Shown: piece by piece, positions 9,901 to 17,866 of the stretch
Position numbering within the stretch: position 1 is the first letter of the stretch
How the letters are laid out: each line of letters starts with the position of its first letter
NCBI GenBank assembly: GCA_037447655.1
Contig: JBBHKE010002555.1
Span: 1-64,000 of the forward strand
Direction: 5' to 3'
Length of the DNA: 64,000 nucleotides
Source: Zygnema cylindricum
Taxonomy: Eukaryota > Streptophyta > Zygnematophyceae > Zygnematales > Zygnemataceae
The notes under the pieces: generated by a model
Seen by the model: only the letters and a program-made list of their open reading frames with translations
The model's database searches: none
What the model was told of the DNA's origin: nothing
Made by a program: the position numbers and the translations under genes

Positions 9901-11282
9901 ACTGATGTAGAGATAAGGTTTTTGTTCAGCTCCGGAATAAACAATACATCGGAGAATGTTAATATGGATGTCTTTCCTTCTACTAACACTTTCAGATCTA
10001 CCGATCCTACAAGAGTAGTGGTGACTATCCTCCCATCCCCGTACTCTATCTCTACGGTGGGAATCTTTCTTATCTTAGTGAACAGGTGTCTATCCTTACA
10101 CATGTGCATTGAGGCACCTGAATCTATAATCCAGCCTGCTTCACCTTTCAATCCACCGTAAGCACATTTCTGCCTTCGTGGAATTTCAACCTCAGTTTTC
10201 GCCTCCAACTCCTCATCCAAAAGGAGCTCATCGTCCTCGTCCTCGGATTCCGCCTCAAGTACCTGTGTGACAAGGGCCTTTTTCTTTCCTCTCGGGGTAC
10301 CACCGGTCTGCCCCTCCTTTAACCGAAGCTCGGTTAGCTTGGTGCACTCTGCCATATAGTGCCCTGGTTTCTTACAAAAATGACATAAACCTTTGGGAGC
10401 CCTTGATTCGAACTCGCCAACCTGTTTTTTCTGCTCCCTACCCCCATAGTTTTCGACTGGTTTCCGAGAATCCTTGTTCCTCCAATCGGTCGCTGTTGCC
10501 AAGGCTTGGCCACTCTTTCCTCCCCTTCGGATCTCAATCGTATTCTCTCGAACGAGAATCATCCCTACCACTGAGTTCCATATCCACCTTGAGTCCGGCA
10601 AGTCCTGCACACGGTTGACTATGTTCTCGAACTCATCAGGTAACTTCATTAGTAAACAGTTAACTTTTTCTTTTTCACTAAAAACTTTACCCGCACTCTC
10701 TAGCTCCATGAAGAGTGTAGCAAGCTCATTGCAAAAATCCAACATATTTCCCCCTTTGTATACATACTCCTTAACTTTCTGATCAGCCAACTGTTGTTGC
10801 TGAATCGTACCACTTCGGTACATCTCTATGAGAGCCATCCAAAGATCGGATGCCCTCTCTACCTGCAAATGAGGACATGCAAGTCCTTGAGTGAGATGGC
10901 GTAGGATGAAGTGCTTTGCCGCCATATTGTTGAAGTCCCAGGTTTCAGTATCATTCTCCTCGTTCCTCGGAATAGGTGACATGAATGCTAAACCAGTTGC
11001 TATTGGTGTGGTCGCCTCCTTCTCCTTTCCTTTGTCCACCACCTCTCCTTCCTTTGTTTCCTCCGTTGAAGGTGAATCCTCTTTCCTGGTGAATCTGCTT
11101 CCTTTAAACCCTGGAGGAATTCCAAGACTTGATGGACGCCCCAATCGTCCACTCACTATCCCCCAAAACCTTTTTTCGCATAGAGCTCCTATCATCATAC
11201 TTTCCCAGTATATGAAGCCAGTTCCATTAAAGATTGGTACCCTAGAGGGTGGGCCCATAACCTGAAACTCTGAGACCTCCAT
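6924..11282 (-). CDS. Copia A gag-pol polyprotein (1452 aa)
   Basis: A complete Copia polyprotein that supplies capsid, protease, integrase, reverse transcriptase and RNase H in one frame. Approximate domains: gag capsid region 15-270; CCHC zinc knuckle CHFCKKPGHYMAEC near 300-313; aspartic protease motif IIDSGAS near 383; integrase zinc region around HKRLGH and CSGCAQGK near 520-560; DDE integrase with HTDIWGP near 580, SDNGGEY near 645 and the Glu of QNGVAERLNR near 682; reverse transcriptase with IYVDDLLVL near 1120; RNase H with TWSDASYGD and TMEAEYMAS (near 1340). The start ATG (11280-11282) lies inside the 5' LTR, so the first 20 nt of coding sequence are LTR and codons 7-12 cover the primer-binding site. 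This start matches that of Copia C and E. All catalytic residues seem present. Confidence 0.95.
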   Translation of the reverse strand: MEVSEFQVMGPPSRVPIFNGTGFIYWESMMIGALCEKRFWGIVSGRLGRPSSLGIPPGFKGSRFTRKEDSPSTEETKEGEVVDKGKEKEATTPIATGLAFMSPIPRNEENDTETWDFNNMAAKHFILRHLTQGLACPHLQVERASDLWMALIEMYRSGTIQQQQLADQKVKEYVYKGGNMLDFCNELATLFMELESAGKVFSEKEKVNCLLMKLPDEFENIVNRVQDLPDSRWIWNSVVGMILVRENTIEIRRGGKSGQALATATDWRNKDSRKPVENYGGREQKKQVGEFESRAPKGLCHFCKKPGHYMAECTKLTELRLKEGQTGGTPRGKKKALVTQVLEAESEDEDDELLLDEELEAKTEVEIPRRQKCAYGGLKGEAGWIIDSGASMHMCKDRHLFTKIRKIPTVEIEYGDGRIVTTTLVGSVDLKVLVEGKTSILTFSDVLFIPELNKNLISTSVLDDKGFFTSTREGVFTASFEEDVYFIAEKGSHGMFRLILSNETKKLYYAGVHDIMMWHKRLGHVNLDKLREMKKMGVVEGIQFSESDDISDCSGCAQGKAHRLPFPKTATYKGEKLLDLVHTDIWGPARVPSPGGKRFMMTITDDWSRYSRVYFLKNKSEAEDCFRQYKAWSEKLHETPIKRVKSDNGGEYTSNQFEDFLREDGVQHQKTVPENPEQNGVAERLNRTLSDSARSMLSDKKIGKRFWAEAMNCANYLKNRVLTSAIKDQTPYERWTGRKPDLSHLKVFGSQVFSLDTDRSNWKLDPKGKPGYLLGYDEDVKGYRVYDLKREDIILVKHLVVMDEGKSVDPFKYTKSVKIRFDSENSDDFELPNYPGFRDDDILAGTNQTIKDSAVETPVTTLLEAEDVVEIDSESRDRGEAEFVRKNPREPSIPASDFEGGRRSSKRLQEKQVNNKVTKLSHQDEPQTYREAMTCPERNRWKTAINEEMASIMAADTWELVDCPPNRKPIGCKWVFKLKLNPDNTIERYKARLVAKGFTQKEGIDYEETFAPVVRFPSVRILLSLAAAEDMEVHQMDIKTAFLHGELEEEIFMRQPEGFVEEGEESKVCRLIKSLYGLKQAPRQWNKKLDEFLTGLGYIRISSDHSIYVFEDEEGFIFIAIYVDDLLVLSKSMEKINKLKTDLKGRFEMKDMGEAKYILGIQVERDRKRKIIRLTQKEAIGNMLEKFQMDKANSCTTPMELKKGSEGSEEEGVIVLDEELSPEEQKFMQTIPYRQVVGSLIYFMNCTRPDLAAAVGVLSRSLNAPTKKDWEAAKRVLRYLVGTRDLWLHLGGENNDITTWSDASYGDAPMRRCTSGYVLYVGDGACCWSSKQQKVIAQSTMEAEYMASCSAVKELMWVKSLLGELGHLKSGVQKIFCDNQAAIAISANPKHHFKAKHMDIRLSFVREKVENKIISLEYRPDSEMVADMMTKPVPSPKLIFCREKCGLKLKID
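11248..11262 (-). other. Copia A primer-binding site (half initiator tRNA-Met)
   Basis: The minus strand reads GGTTATGGGCCCACC directly after the LTR. This is the reverse complement of the anticodon-loop side of initiator tRNA-Met (GGTGGGCCCATAACC, with anticodon CAT inside). It does not match a tRNA 3' CCA end. Drosophila copia uses the same kind of site, primed by a tRNA fragment cut in the anticodon loop. The site is translated as V-M-G-P-P. Confidence 0.85.
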
Positions 11283-12313
11283 AAGTCCTCAGAGTGGACA
11301 GCTTCCAAGAAGCCTCTAGGATAATCCTGACCCCTTTGTGTTTAAGCAAAAATAACTGCCACCCTGGCAGACAAAAACTCTGACCAACTTCACCCCTGTG
11401 AAGACAAGACTCCCCTGAGTCGATAGCAAAAAGAATCTCTGAATTTGCTCCCCTGAGCAGTAAGTTATGGAGGGTCAAAGTTGACCTTTTGTACAGAAGC
11501 TCTCTGGGAGAGGGGGTCCTATCTTCTAATTTTTCTAAGTCCTATCTCTCTCACAGACTCTATCTACTGATGTACGGAACCAATCAGAATTGAGTTCCGT
11601 ACGCAAAAGTACAGCTGCCGGTGTACTTTATGTACGGACATTGTACGACATGGCCAAAATGTCGACACATGTCAAATCCGGATTCGGTGCCATAATCTCC
11701 GGAGTTTCCACAATCCAACGGAATTTTGCCACGCGTCATCCGATGTGGCGATGGCCACAAACCGCCGAAATCTTCCTCCGCGATCTCGGCGCTAATCCCG
11801 GCCGTCCGATTAAATTCGTCTTTAATCGTGGCCGTAATAAATACATGCGCGGTATTTGTTTCATTTACGAAACAAATGCGCGGTACTGATTTATGTCCGT
11901 ACCGTAAGTCGTACATTACATATTACTGGATCTATGTATCCCGTAATTAATTCTAGTTAAATGGTTTATCGCAATAATACATATCTAAATAATTATCAAA
12001 CTATATGCTACGTAGTAATACCTCTAGATGAAACTGCTAAGGCTACCGGCTATTTCATGTCTGCCGGCCGGCAGGTACATGGTTCAAATCCTGCCGCCGG
12101 CACATACATTTTAATCAAATATATATAAACCCTAATATAAAATTCCCGTAAACCTCAGGATAGCCAAGGTAGCCATGGCTCTAGCTTCCTCTCCAATTTC
12201 TCAGTGACTGCGACAAGTTTGAGAGTTGGAGAGAGAAGTTAGAGATAGACTGCCTCGACTTCTATATTTCTTTTCAGACCTAGAAAATACTAATAAAACC
12301 ATTAGTTTCTACA
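11263..12313 (-). repeat. Copia A 5' LTR (right)
   Basis: 1051 bp, near-identical partner of 5860-6910. The 20 bp at 11263-11282 encode the first residues of gag. The conserved hairpin is at about 12181-12242. ORFs at 11584-11950 duplicate those of the left LTR and are not genes. Confidence 0.93.
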
Positions 12314-12402
12314 CACACTACATCGCGTAAATGCGCACGCACGCGAACACGCGCACGCACGAAACGCTCCGTACGCACGAAACTAAGTTTTCAAAAACAA
12401 CA
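12314..12402 (-). repeat. B1 left LTR (remainder after the Copia A insertion)
   Basis: Contains cgcacgcac/gtacgcacgaaac units that correspond to the tandem 18-bp repeats of the B2 LTRs, and ends TTTTCAAAAACAACA. The polypurine complement ctcccccgaaaaattag follows, as in B2 at 27485. Confidence 0.8.
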
Positions 12403-13294
12403 CTCCCCCGAAAAATTAGTCTCGTGCATCCATGGCGCCACGTCATCAGCTGTCACCAATGTTACCAGCTGTCACACCTGCTTTCAACTGCCTTCTCCAT
12501 CTTAATCCGCCAAATTCCTCCAACAAAATTTTCCCACTTGTTCCACCAACGCTTCCGCTGCCTCCATATACCATCCAAATTTCATAATACATAATATATT
12601 TTTCATTTTTCAATTACAACAATTTTTCTTTTTCTCACCAATATCTCAATCTGAATCTACTTCCCACAATTCTATCTCAAGTCAACTAAAATTAAAACTA
12701 AAGGATTACACTAATAATATAACCCAACTCAAAAAATTCTTACTTCAACTATATCAAATATAATTTTATTCTTTTGTTTTTCATTTAATAATCTGATCTC
12801 AAAATTTCCCATTAAAAATACATAAATCAAAAATCTATTTTCCCAAAAACAATTCTACCAATGTCACATTTCCAAAAAAATTCCAACAACTCAAAATCTA
12901 CATTACAAATCCAATTGTCAACAATCATCGATCCACAAAATTTGGATCTCTCCACCACATGTCACAACTCCACCTTCCGGATCTCTCTCCCCCAGACGTT
13001 GAATCTCCACCTTCCACATCTCTCCATCAAACGAATATGTATTTTCTAAAAATAAAATATCATTTCTCATAATTAATCATTTTCATTGAGGGTAGACATT
13101 TCGGCACTCTCACTAAGTTAACCCTTGGGGCGATGCAAGACTAAACTCGGCACATACCAACACTATAATAAGGCCGATCTCATGGGTACACAGACACTAT
13201 TACTGCAATACAACCACCAAGGACAATATTAACCCGCTACAATGCGTATGATACAAACCTATCTCGACTTAACCTAACATATGATAGATGGGGT
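12403..13294. other. B1 internal region, non-coding
   Basis: About 0.9 kb, AT-rich, no ORF with recognisable homology. It is alignable with the B2 internal region (27485-28458): both share the block attgagggtagacattncggcac and the gcccttggggcgatgcaag-type block near 13118. The element therefore supplies no protein and must depend on an autonomous relative. Confidence 0.75.
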
Positions 13295-13308
13295 GTGGGC
13301 CCATAACC
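13295..13308 (-). other. B1 primer-binding site (half initiator tRNA-Met)
   Basis: Plus strand gtgggcccataacc directly abuts the LTR start at 13309. It is the same anticodon-side match as in Copia A. Confidence 0.8.
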
Positions 13309-13613
13309 TGTTGTTCTTTGGTCTAAAATAGACCGCAGAAGCAACCCAAACTATCATGCAAAAAGCTAAGCAAAAATAGGTCGTCGAACAATCATATGAA
13401 ATGCATCCTCCATATGCGTACACAGACACAACAAACAACATTTAGGGTTTCATGGAATAATCAACATAAATAAACCCTAAATGTTGTTTGTTGCGTCTGT
13501 GTACGCATATGGAGGATGCATTTCATATGATTGTTCGTCGACCTATTTTTGCTTAGCTTTTTGCATGATAGTTTGGGTTGCTTCTGCGGTCTATTTTAGA
13601 CCAAAGAACAACA
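13309..13613. repeat. B1 right LTR replaced by a 305-bp fold-back palindrome
   Basis: Arm 1 (13309-13450) is the normal LTR beginning. After a 21-nt loop (13451-13471) the sequence returns as its reverse complement (13472-13613, ending AACAACA). I count about two mismatches over 142 bp. The outer end is followed by the correct target duplication ctttt (13614-13618), so the palindromic end was either integrated as such or formed in place. An assembly or read-hairpin artefact must be considered. Confidence 0.85.
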
Positions 13614-15440
13614 CTTTTCTGCCCAAAGTGACCACATTGCTGATGTAGCCGGGACATCAAAGTTTCTTGATCCAAGGGAGGGGGGACCACTTTCTTTGTC
13701 CTAGCAGCCCATTTCCAGAGAAGAATGCCTCCGTCCCAGTCATAAGCCGCCATTCGGTTCTGCACTCGGGACAATTGAACTCCAGCGAAGTGGGAAAGAG
13801 GAGACTCGTCCTGCTCCTTTCGGTGCCTGTCCCTCCACGTCCGCCGCAAAAGTGGACAGTTCCCCCCCAGATTTAGGAAGCCAGATTAAAGCAAAAGAGG
13901 CTTGAATAAGTCCCAGACTGATCTCCAAAACTAAATCGTACAGTGCTCCGGTGGAATCCAAAGTGGAGGGATCGAGATTTCGCCTAAGTCCGTCCACATT
14001 CCTGTGAATTTCCCCTGCCAAGTGGATACTACTGAAGTCGTAATCTTGCAAGATTAGAACCCATCTGGCGAGTTTGCCGGTCAACTTAGTGTTTTCGATG
14101 CTCCATTTGAGAGGTTGATGGTACGTTATAAGAGTGAAACGGTCCCCGTATAAATATGGGGGAAAATGCTGAATTGCCCAAACAGCTGCGACGAGCTCTT
14201 GATGGTAACTGCTATAATTCCCTTCCGCTTGTTTATTGCTCCTGCTGGCGTAAGCCCGCACATACTCAGCCCCTGCATCATCTATTTGAGCTAACACGGC
14301 TCCCATCTCAAACATGATCCAATAAGTGTGAAGAAGAAAAGGTTTTTGGTGGTCCAGCATGCGAAGCACGGGATGCTATTTCAGAGCGTCCTTCAAGAAC
14401 TGAAAGGCGATCAGTTGCTCTTTGGCCCACTGCCAATCTTGATCTTTCCGCAATAACTGTTTCAGAGGTTGGGCGTTATTACTAAACTCGCGGATAAACT
14501 GCAGATAGTTGTTAGCCAGGCCCAGAAAGGTGCGAAGGGAAGAGATGTCCTCCGGTGGAAAAAGAGCGCCAAGGGCTGCCACCTTGACCATATGGGGGCC
14601 CACTATCGTGGGTGTGACCTCATGTGCGAGGTAGATTATTTTCTGCACGCCAAAAATACCTTTGTTGGGGTGAGATTTTAAACCCGCTGCCTGAAGGGCC
14701 CGGAGGACAATCTGGACATGCTCCAAGTGTTCCTCAAAGGTCTTGGAGAAGATGATCACATCATCAATATAACACCGAGCGCAATCGAGTCCCCGGAGGG
14801 CTTTGTCCATCGCCCGTTGGAATTTGGCCGATGCATTCTTCAGTCGAAAAGGCATGTTAAGCCATTCATATAGTCTAGACCCAACCCAAAATTCCGTTCT
14901 CTCACAGTGCTTTGGTTCCATTGCAATTTGTTGAAACCCGTTTTTCATGTCCAAAGTGGAGTAAAAGGTGGCCCCAACAAGAGAGTCGAAAATCTATTTA
15001 GGAGTCGGCATCGAATACCGGTCAAGAATGGCATACGATATTCCCCACACATTAGGAAATCAACTGTCTTCCCGGATGAGTCTTTCTTGGGAGGAAGAAC
15101 TGTTGGGGAAGCGAACCCATTAAGTCTGGTACTCTCTTAAACCAATCCGGCATCCACTAAGGTTTGGACTTTAGCTGAGATAAACTCCTTTTTCTTGAAG
15201 TTGAGAGGATACTTCTTCTGCCAATCACTTGTCGTCTCGTCGATCAAATCAATTCGAAAGGGGTTCCTTTGTAGATTGCGACATCTGTTTCTGACTAGGT
15301 GAACACCTGCTGGTTCTTTGCCACTAGTTTTGATAGCCGGGCCTTCTGTTGAGGGTCCAACTACTCCCCCAAGGTCGAATCCATTTTCCGTGGCTCTATT
15401 GCTGCCCATACTTTCGGTGGGCGGCCCCACCTGGTGATAT
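13614..15440 (-). pseudogene. Gypsy G1 reverse transcriptase, RNase H and integrase N-terminus
   Basis: Read on the minus strand: RT entry block with FRIDLIDET and QKKYPL (about 15180-15270); RT core (14376-14954) with MDMKNGFQQIAMEP, CARCYIDDVIIFSK (YIDD catalytic box intact) and FLGLANNYLQFI; RNase H (13740-14369), where LLHTYW replaces the usual T-D-W, so the catalytic Asp is lost; then the integrase HHCC region (13620-13850) with QQCGHFGQK. Stops and frameshifts separate the pieces. A region near 15000-15130 between RT blocks is out of frame. The next integrase part is at 4093-4545, across B1. Order and sequence match G2 (45090-46990) closely. Confidence 0.85.
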
Positions 15441-16640
15441 CAAATTCTGGTCCAACCTGTGGATCTATGTCTCCCCCTCTCGTTAGGACACTACTACTGA
15501 CAAATTCCGCTAAGCTGTCATTTTCCGAGCCTCCGCTCCCCCCCACTGGATAGAATTTGTGAAGTTTTCTCCTTTTCTCTCTCCCCCCCTTAAGTTGCAT
15601 AGTGGCCTGTATTGCTGACAATTTTGGAGCTTGAAGGTAACTAGCCCTTAACTGAGGAGATTGCGGACTTAAAAAGGAAAGAGAATGTTTTAACACCCAT
15701 GTGACCGCATTCAGATCCATGCTCTGTCCGAGTAGGCTGCACCTTTCAAAATCTAAGATACATGGTGTAGCCGTTGTTGCAGGTTGGAATCCCATTGCCT
15801 GTTCTCGTTTCTCGACCGTCCCGGTTGTCCAAGTTTGAGTTTTGTTGTCGAATATCATTCTTGCCGCCCCCTTCCGATATGCATGGCTGTTGGGGAAGGA
15901 AACCAAAGTTGGTAGGGCTTACCATGGGCCCCCTAGTTTGTTGCACCAAAAGAATGGGAGACGATCAACCTTTGTCATTGGAGTGGCCATCCGCCCTGGT
16001 CCGAGAATCTGTTGCAAAGTGATCTGGGGATCTGTTTTGTGGTAGTGTAAGAGTTGGTGGAGGATGGAAAATGGGATTAGATTAGTCCAGTAAGCTCTTA
16101 CTCGGTGAGCTCTTGATCCCATTTGTGCTGCATCAAAAATAAGTGGAGCCCCTAGAACGTGCGTAACTTAAATCTAGCTATTGGCGACAAATTTTATTTT
16201 ATCCTCTTCAGGTGGACATTCTCCAAGACATACCCCACTAGCGTATCTTGAAGCTGCTGCAGCTAGGAAATTAATTTGATCATTTGAAAGAAAGTTCGGC
16301 CTCGGCTTTTTGATGTCCCTAACCCTTCCCTGCTAGAGAGTATACCTGACATGGCCATCCTGCTACTACCACATCTACTCTTTTCAGCATGGCCAAATGT
16401 GGTGCCAAGATGTTGTCAACATTATGGGGCAGACTTCGGTGAGCTTTACAGATAGCGGACACGAAAAGTTGTTGGGGATACAGTTTGTGAAGTTGTTGTT
16501 GTCGGTGCTCAATGACAGCCCGGGCGTCGGGTGAGATTTCCACGGCTACATAAGACTCCACCTTATATCCTGCCTTTAAGACAGTTTCTAGATCCGAGCT
16601 GATTCCAGAGAAAAGTGATAGTATCTAGAGTTCGAAATCC
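15441..16640 (-). pseudogene. Gypsy G1 DNMT3-like C5 cytosine methyltransferase domain
   Basis: This region between protease and RT carries the C5 DNA methyltransferase motifs in order. Motif I is ILSLFSG (about 16600-16625), followed by GYKVESYVAVEIS (SAM binding). Motif IV is VDVVVAGWPCQVYS near 16330-16375, with the catalytic Cys. Motif VI is VLENVHL near 16215-16235. Motif VIII is GSRAHRVRAYWTNL near 16085-16125; DNMT3 enzymes have AHRARYFW here. Motifs IX-X are KREQAMGF (near 15790) and LGQSMDLNAVTWVLKH (near 15690-15735). Short uncharacterised stretches and frame breaks lie between them. The AHRxRxxW and RLLG-S-type endings point to the DNMT3/DRM class rather than DNMT1 or CMT. The same block is in G2 (43830-44860). 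Known precedent: cytosine methyltransferases captured by LTR retrotransposons in dinoflagellates and charophytes. Confidence 0.85.
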
Positions 16641-16837
16641 GGATGTGATAATGACACCACCTGCCGATTAAATTTTTGTTTCTCAGGTTGAACCTCCAAA
16701 GATTCCTACTGATGCTTGGAAGTCTTATCGTTGGTAAAAAAAGCTGAGAAAGACTGATCCACTTCCCACCGAAGTGTGGATACCTGTGATAATCTTTCCT
16801 TGTATTCCCTTTCCTACCGCTTAGAAATATGGAATTG

Positions 16838-17665
16838 CTATATCATCTCGGAGATGTCTGGGGCGCTGGCGAGCAATTCTTTTGGCGTGTGGGTGGCATA
16901 AACAAGATTATATCCGGAAATGGGAAATTTGGTTTTTCCCCGATTCCATAAATTCAAGGATACGACCACTTGGGCCCCTTCCGGATCTTCAAGGTCCCGG
17001 ACTGTAAACTGCTCTTTCCACACACTTAAATCCATATTCAACCTTATCCAGGTGGCCATACCTAGCAGAATTTCTAATTGCTTACCTTCTACCACCAAGA
17101 AGGGAAGTCGGATTTGGACTCTCTGACCCGTGTCATCGGAGAATTCAATCACGATAGCCTTGATAATTCCGTGGATCGGCTGGTTTCCACTGCTTACTGT
17201 GCTCAAGCATATGTAATTGGGGAAAATTTCCGACCAGTGTTCCTCGGGCATTTTCTGCAAAGCCGAAGTAGTTATCAAATTGGGTAATGCTCCGGTGTCG
17301 ACCACTACATCCTGATATAATCTGTACCGGTAAATTTTGAAATTCCCTGTCAGGTTTAGGATAAGCGCCACAAATAACGTCTTATAATCCCTATCCATCA
17401 TAGGGGTCTTGGGGTCTGCGGAAAAAAATACTGACCTGGGCTGGTCTGCCTGGTCTCTTTGCCTCTTTCCTGAGTGAATTTCCTCTCCTAGTGCCTGAAT
17501 AAGGGTTTTTTCAGACAGGTTATGGGACGAGGCTAATGTTTTCACATGGGTAAGGGCGTAGGGCATGAGGTGCCTTACGAGCATAACTGCTGATTTGGAG
17601 GAAGGAGGTTGAGTTTTTGGCAAAGAAATGGGGGAACCCGGTTCCTCTAGTTTCTCTTGCTCCCG
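16838..17665 (-). pseudogene. Gypsy G1 aspartic protease region, 5'-truncated by the G2 insertion
   Basis: An uninterrupted stretch of about 276 codons containing a retropepsin-type active site VVVDTGALPNLI (near 17275-17310) and a flap/hydrophobic block VQIRLPFLVVEGKQLEILLG. It would cleave the polyprotein. Its start is lost: homology to the element ends at 17665, where G2 begins, and resumes in G1 gag at 49926. The apparent ATG at 17692 lies in G2 sequence and is not the real start. In G2 the homologous segment is 42739-43625. Confidence 0.8.
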
Positions 17666-17866
17666 TATCAAGCTCGTGTGCTTTACAGGCACCCCTTTAT
17701 TTTACCTAGGATTTCCGGCCCCATTCTCCTCTGTACGGTCATCAGAGTACGGCGAAAGGAGTGTATTAAGCCAGACGAGATTCTTCTATTTTCTAACTAA
17801 ACAAAACGCCAATTATTTTGTGCTTAACGGAGGCCGGACGACCAAGTTATTTCGTCTCACAGATTG
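17666..17866 (+). repeat. Gypsy G2 terminal segment A1, first part
   Basis: Homologous to 48461-48662: tcaagctcgtgt, ctttacaggcacc, acggtcatcagagtacgg and ggccggacgaccaagttatt are shared. It is cut at cacagattg by Copia C and resumes at 23028. Segment B, which precedes A at the 3' end, is absent here. Confidence 0.85.

Larger units (their letters stand above)
5860..12313 (-). mobile_element. Copia A, intact autonomous Copia retrotransposon
   Basis: 6454 bp with two near-identical 1051-bp LTRs, a primer-binding site, a polypurine tract and one uninterrupted polyprotein. It sits inside the left LTR of B1. The flanking 5-mers (acctc at 5855-5859 and cacac at 12314-12318) do not match, so a target-site duplication is not visible. 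The B1 LTR seems to have lost some bases here compared with B2. This is the youngest-looking autonomous element in the window and a plausible source of activity for the A/H family. Confidence 0.92.
4546..13613 (-). mobile_element. Copia-group element B1, non-autonomous, inserted in G1 integrase
   Basis: The element has terminal LTRs, a half-tRNA primer-binding site (13295-13308) and an internal region without coding potential. It carries a 5-bp target duplication (ctttt). Joining the G1 flanks across it restores the integrase zinc-finger reading (HFGQK then RTTS), as seen uninterrupted in G2 near 46890. Copia A lies inside its left LTR. Its right LTR (13309-13613) is not a normal LTR but a fold-back of the first 142 bp. 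Confidence 0.85.

Noticed and set aside
16319-16561. A stand-alone host or bacterial DNA methyltransferase gene
   Set aside because: The motifs continue upstream and downstream, and the block keeps the same place between protease and RT in both Gypsy copies.
17666-17866. An ordinary solo Gypsy LTR next to G1
   Set aside because: It continues at 23028-24011 after Copia C and is colinear with A2 at 48461; the G1 sequence is restored only when the whole 17666-49925 block is removed.
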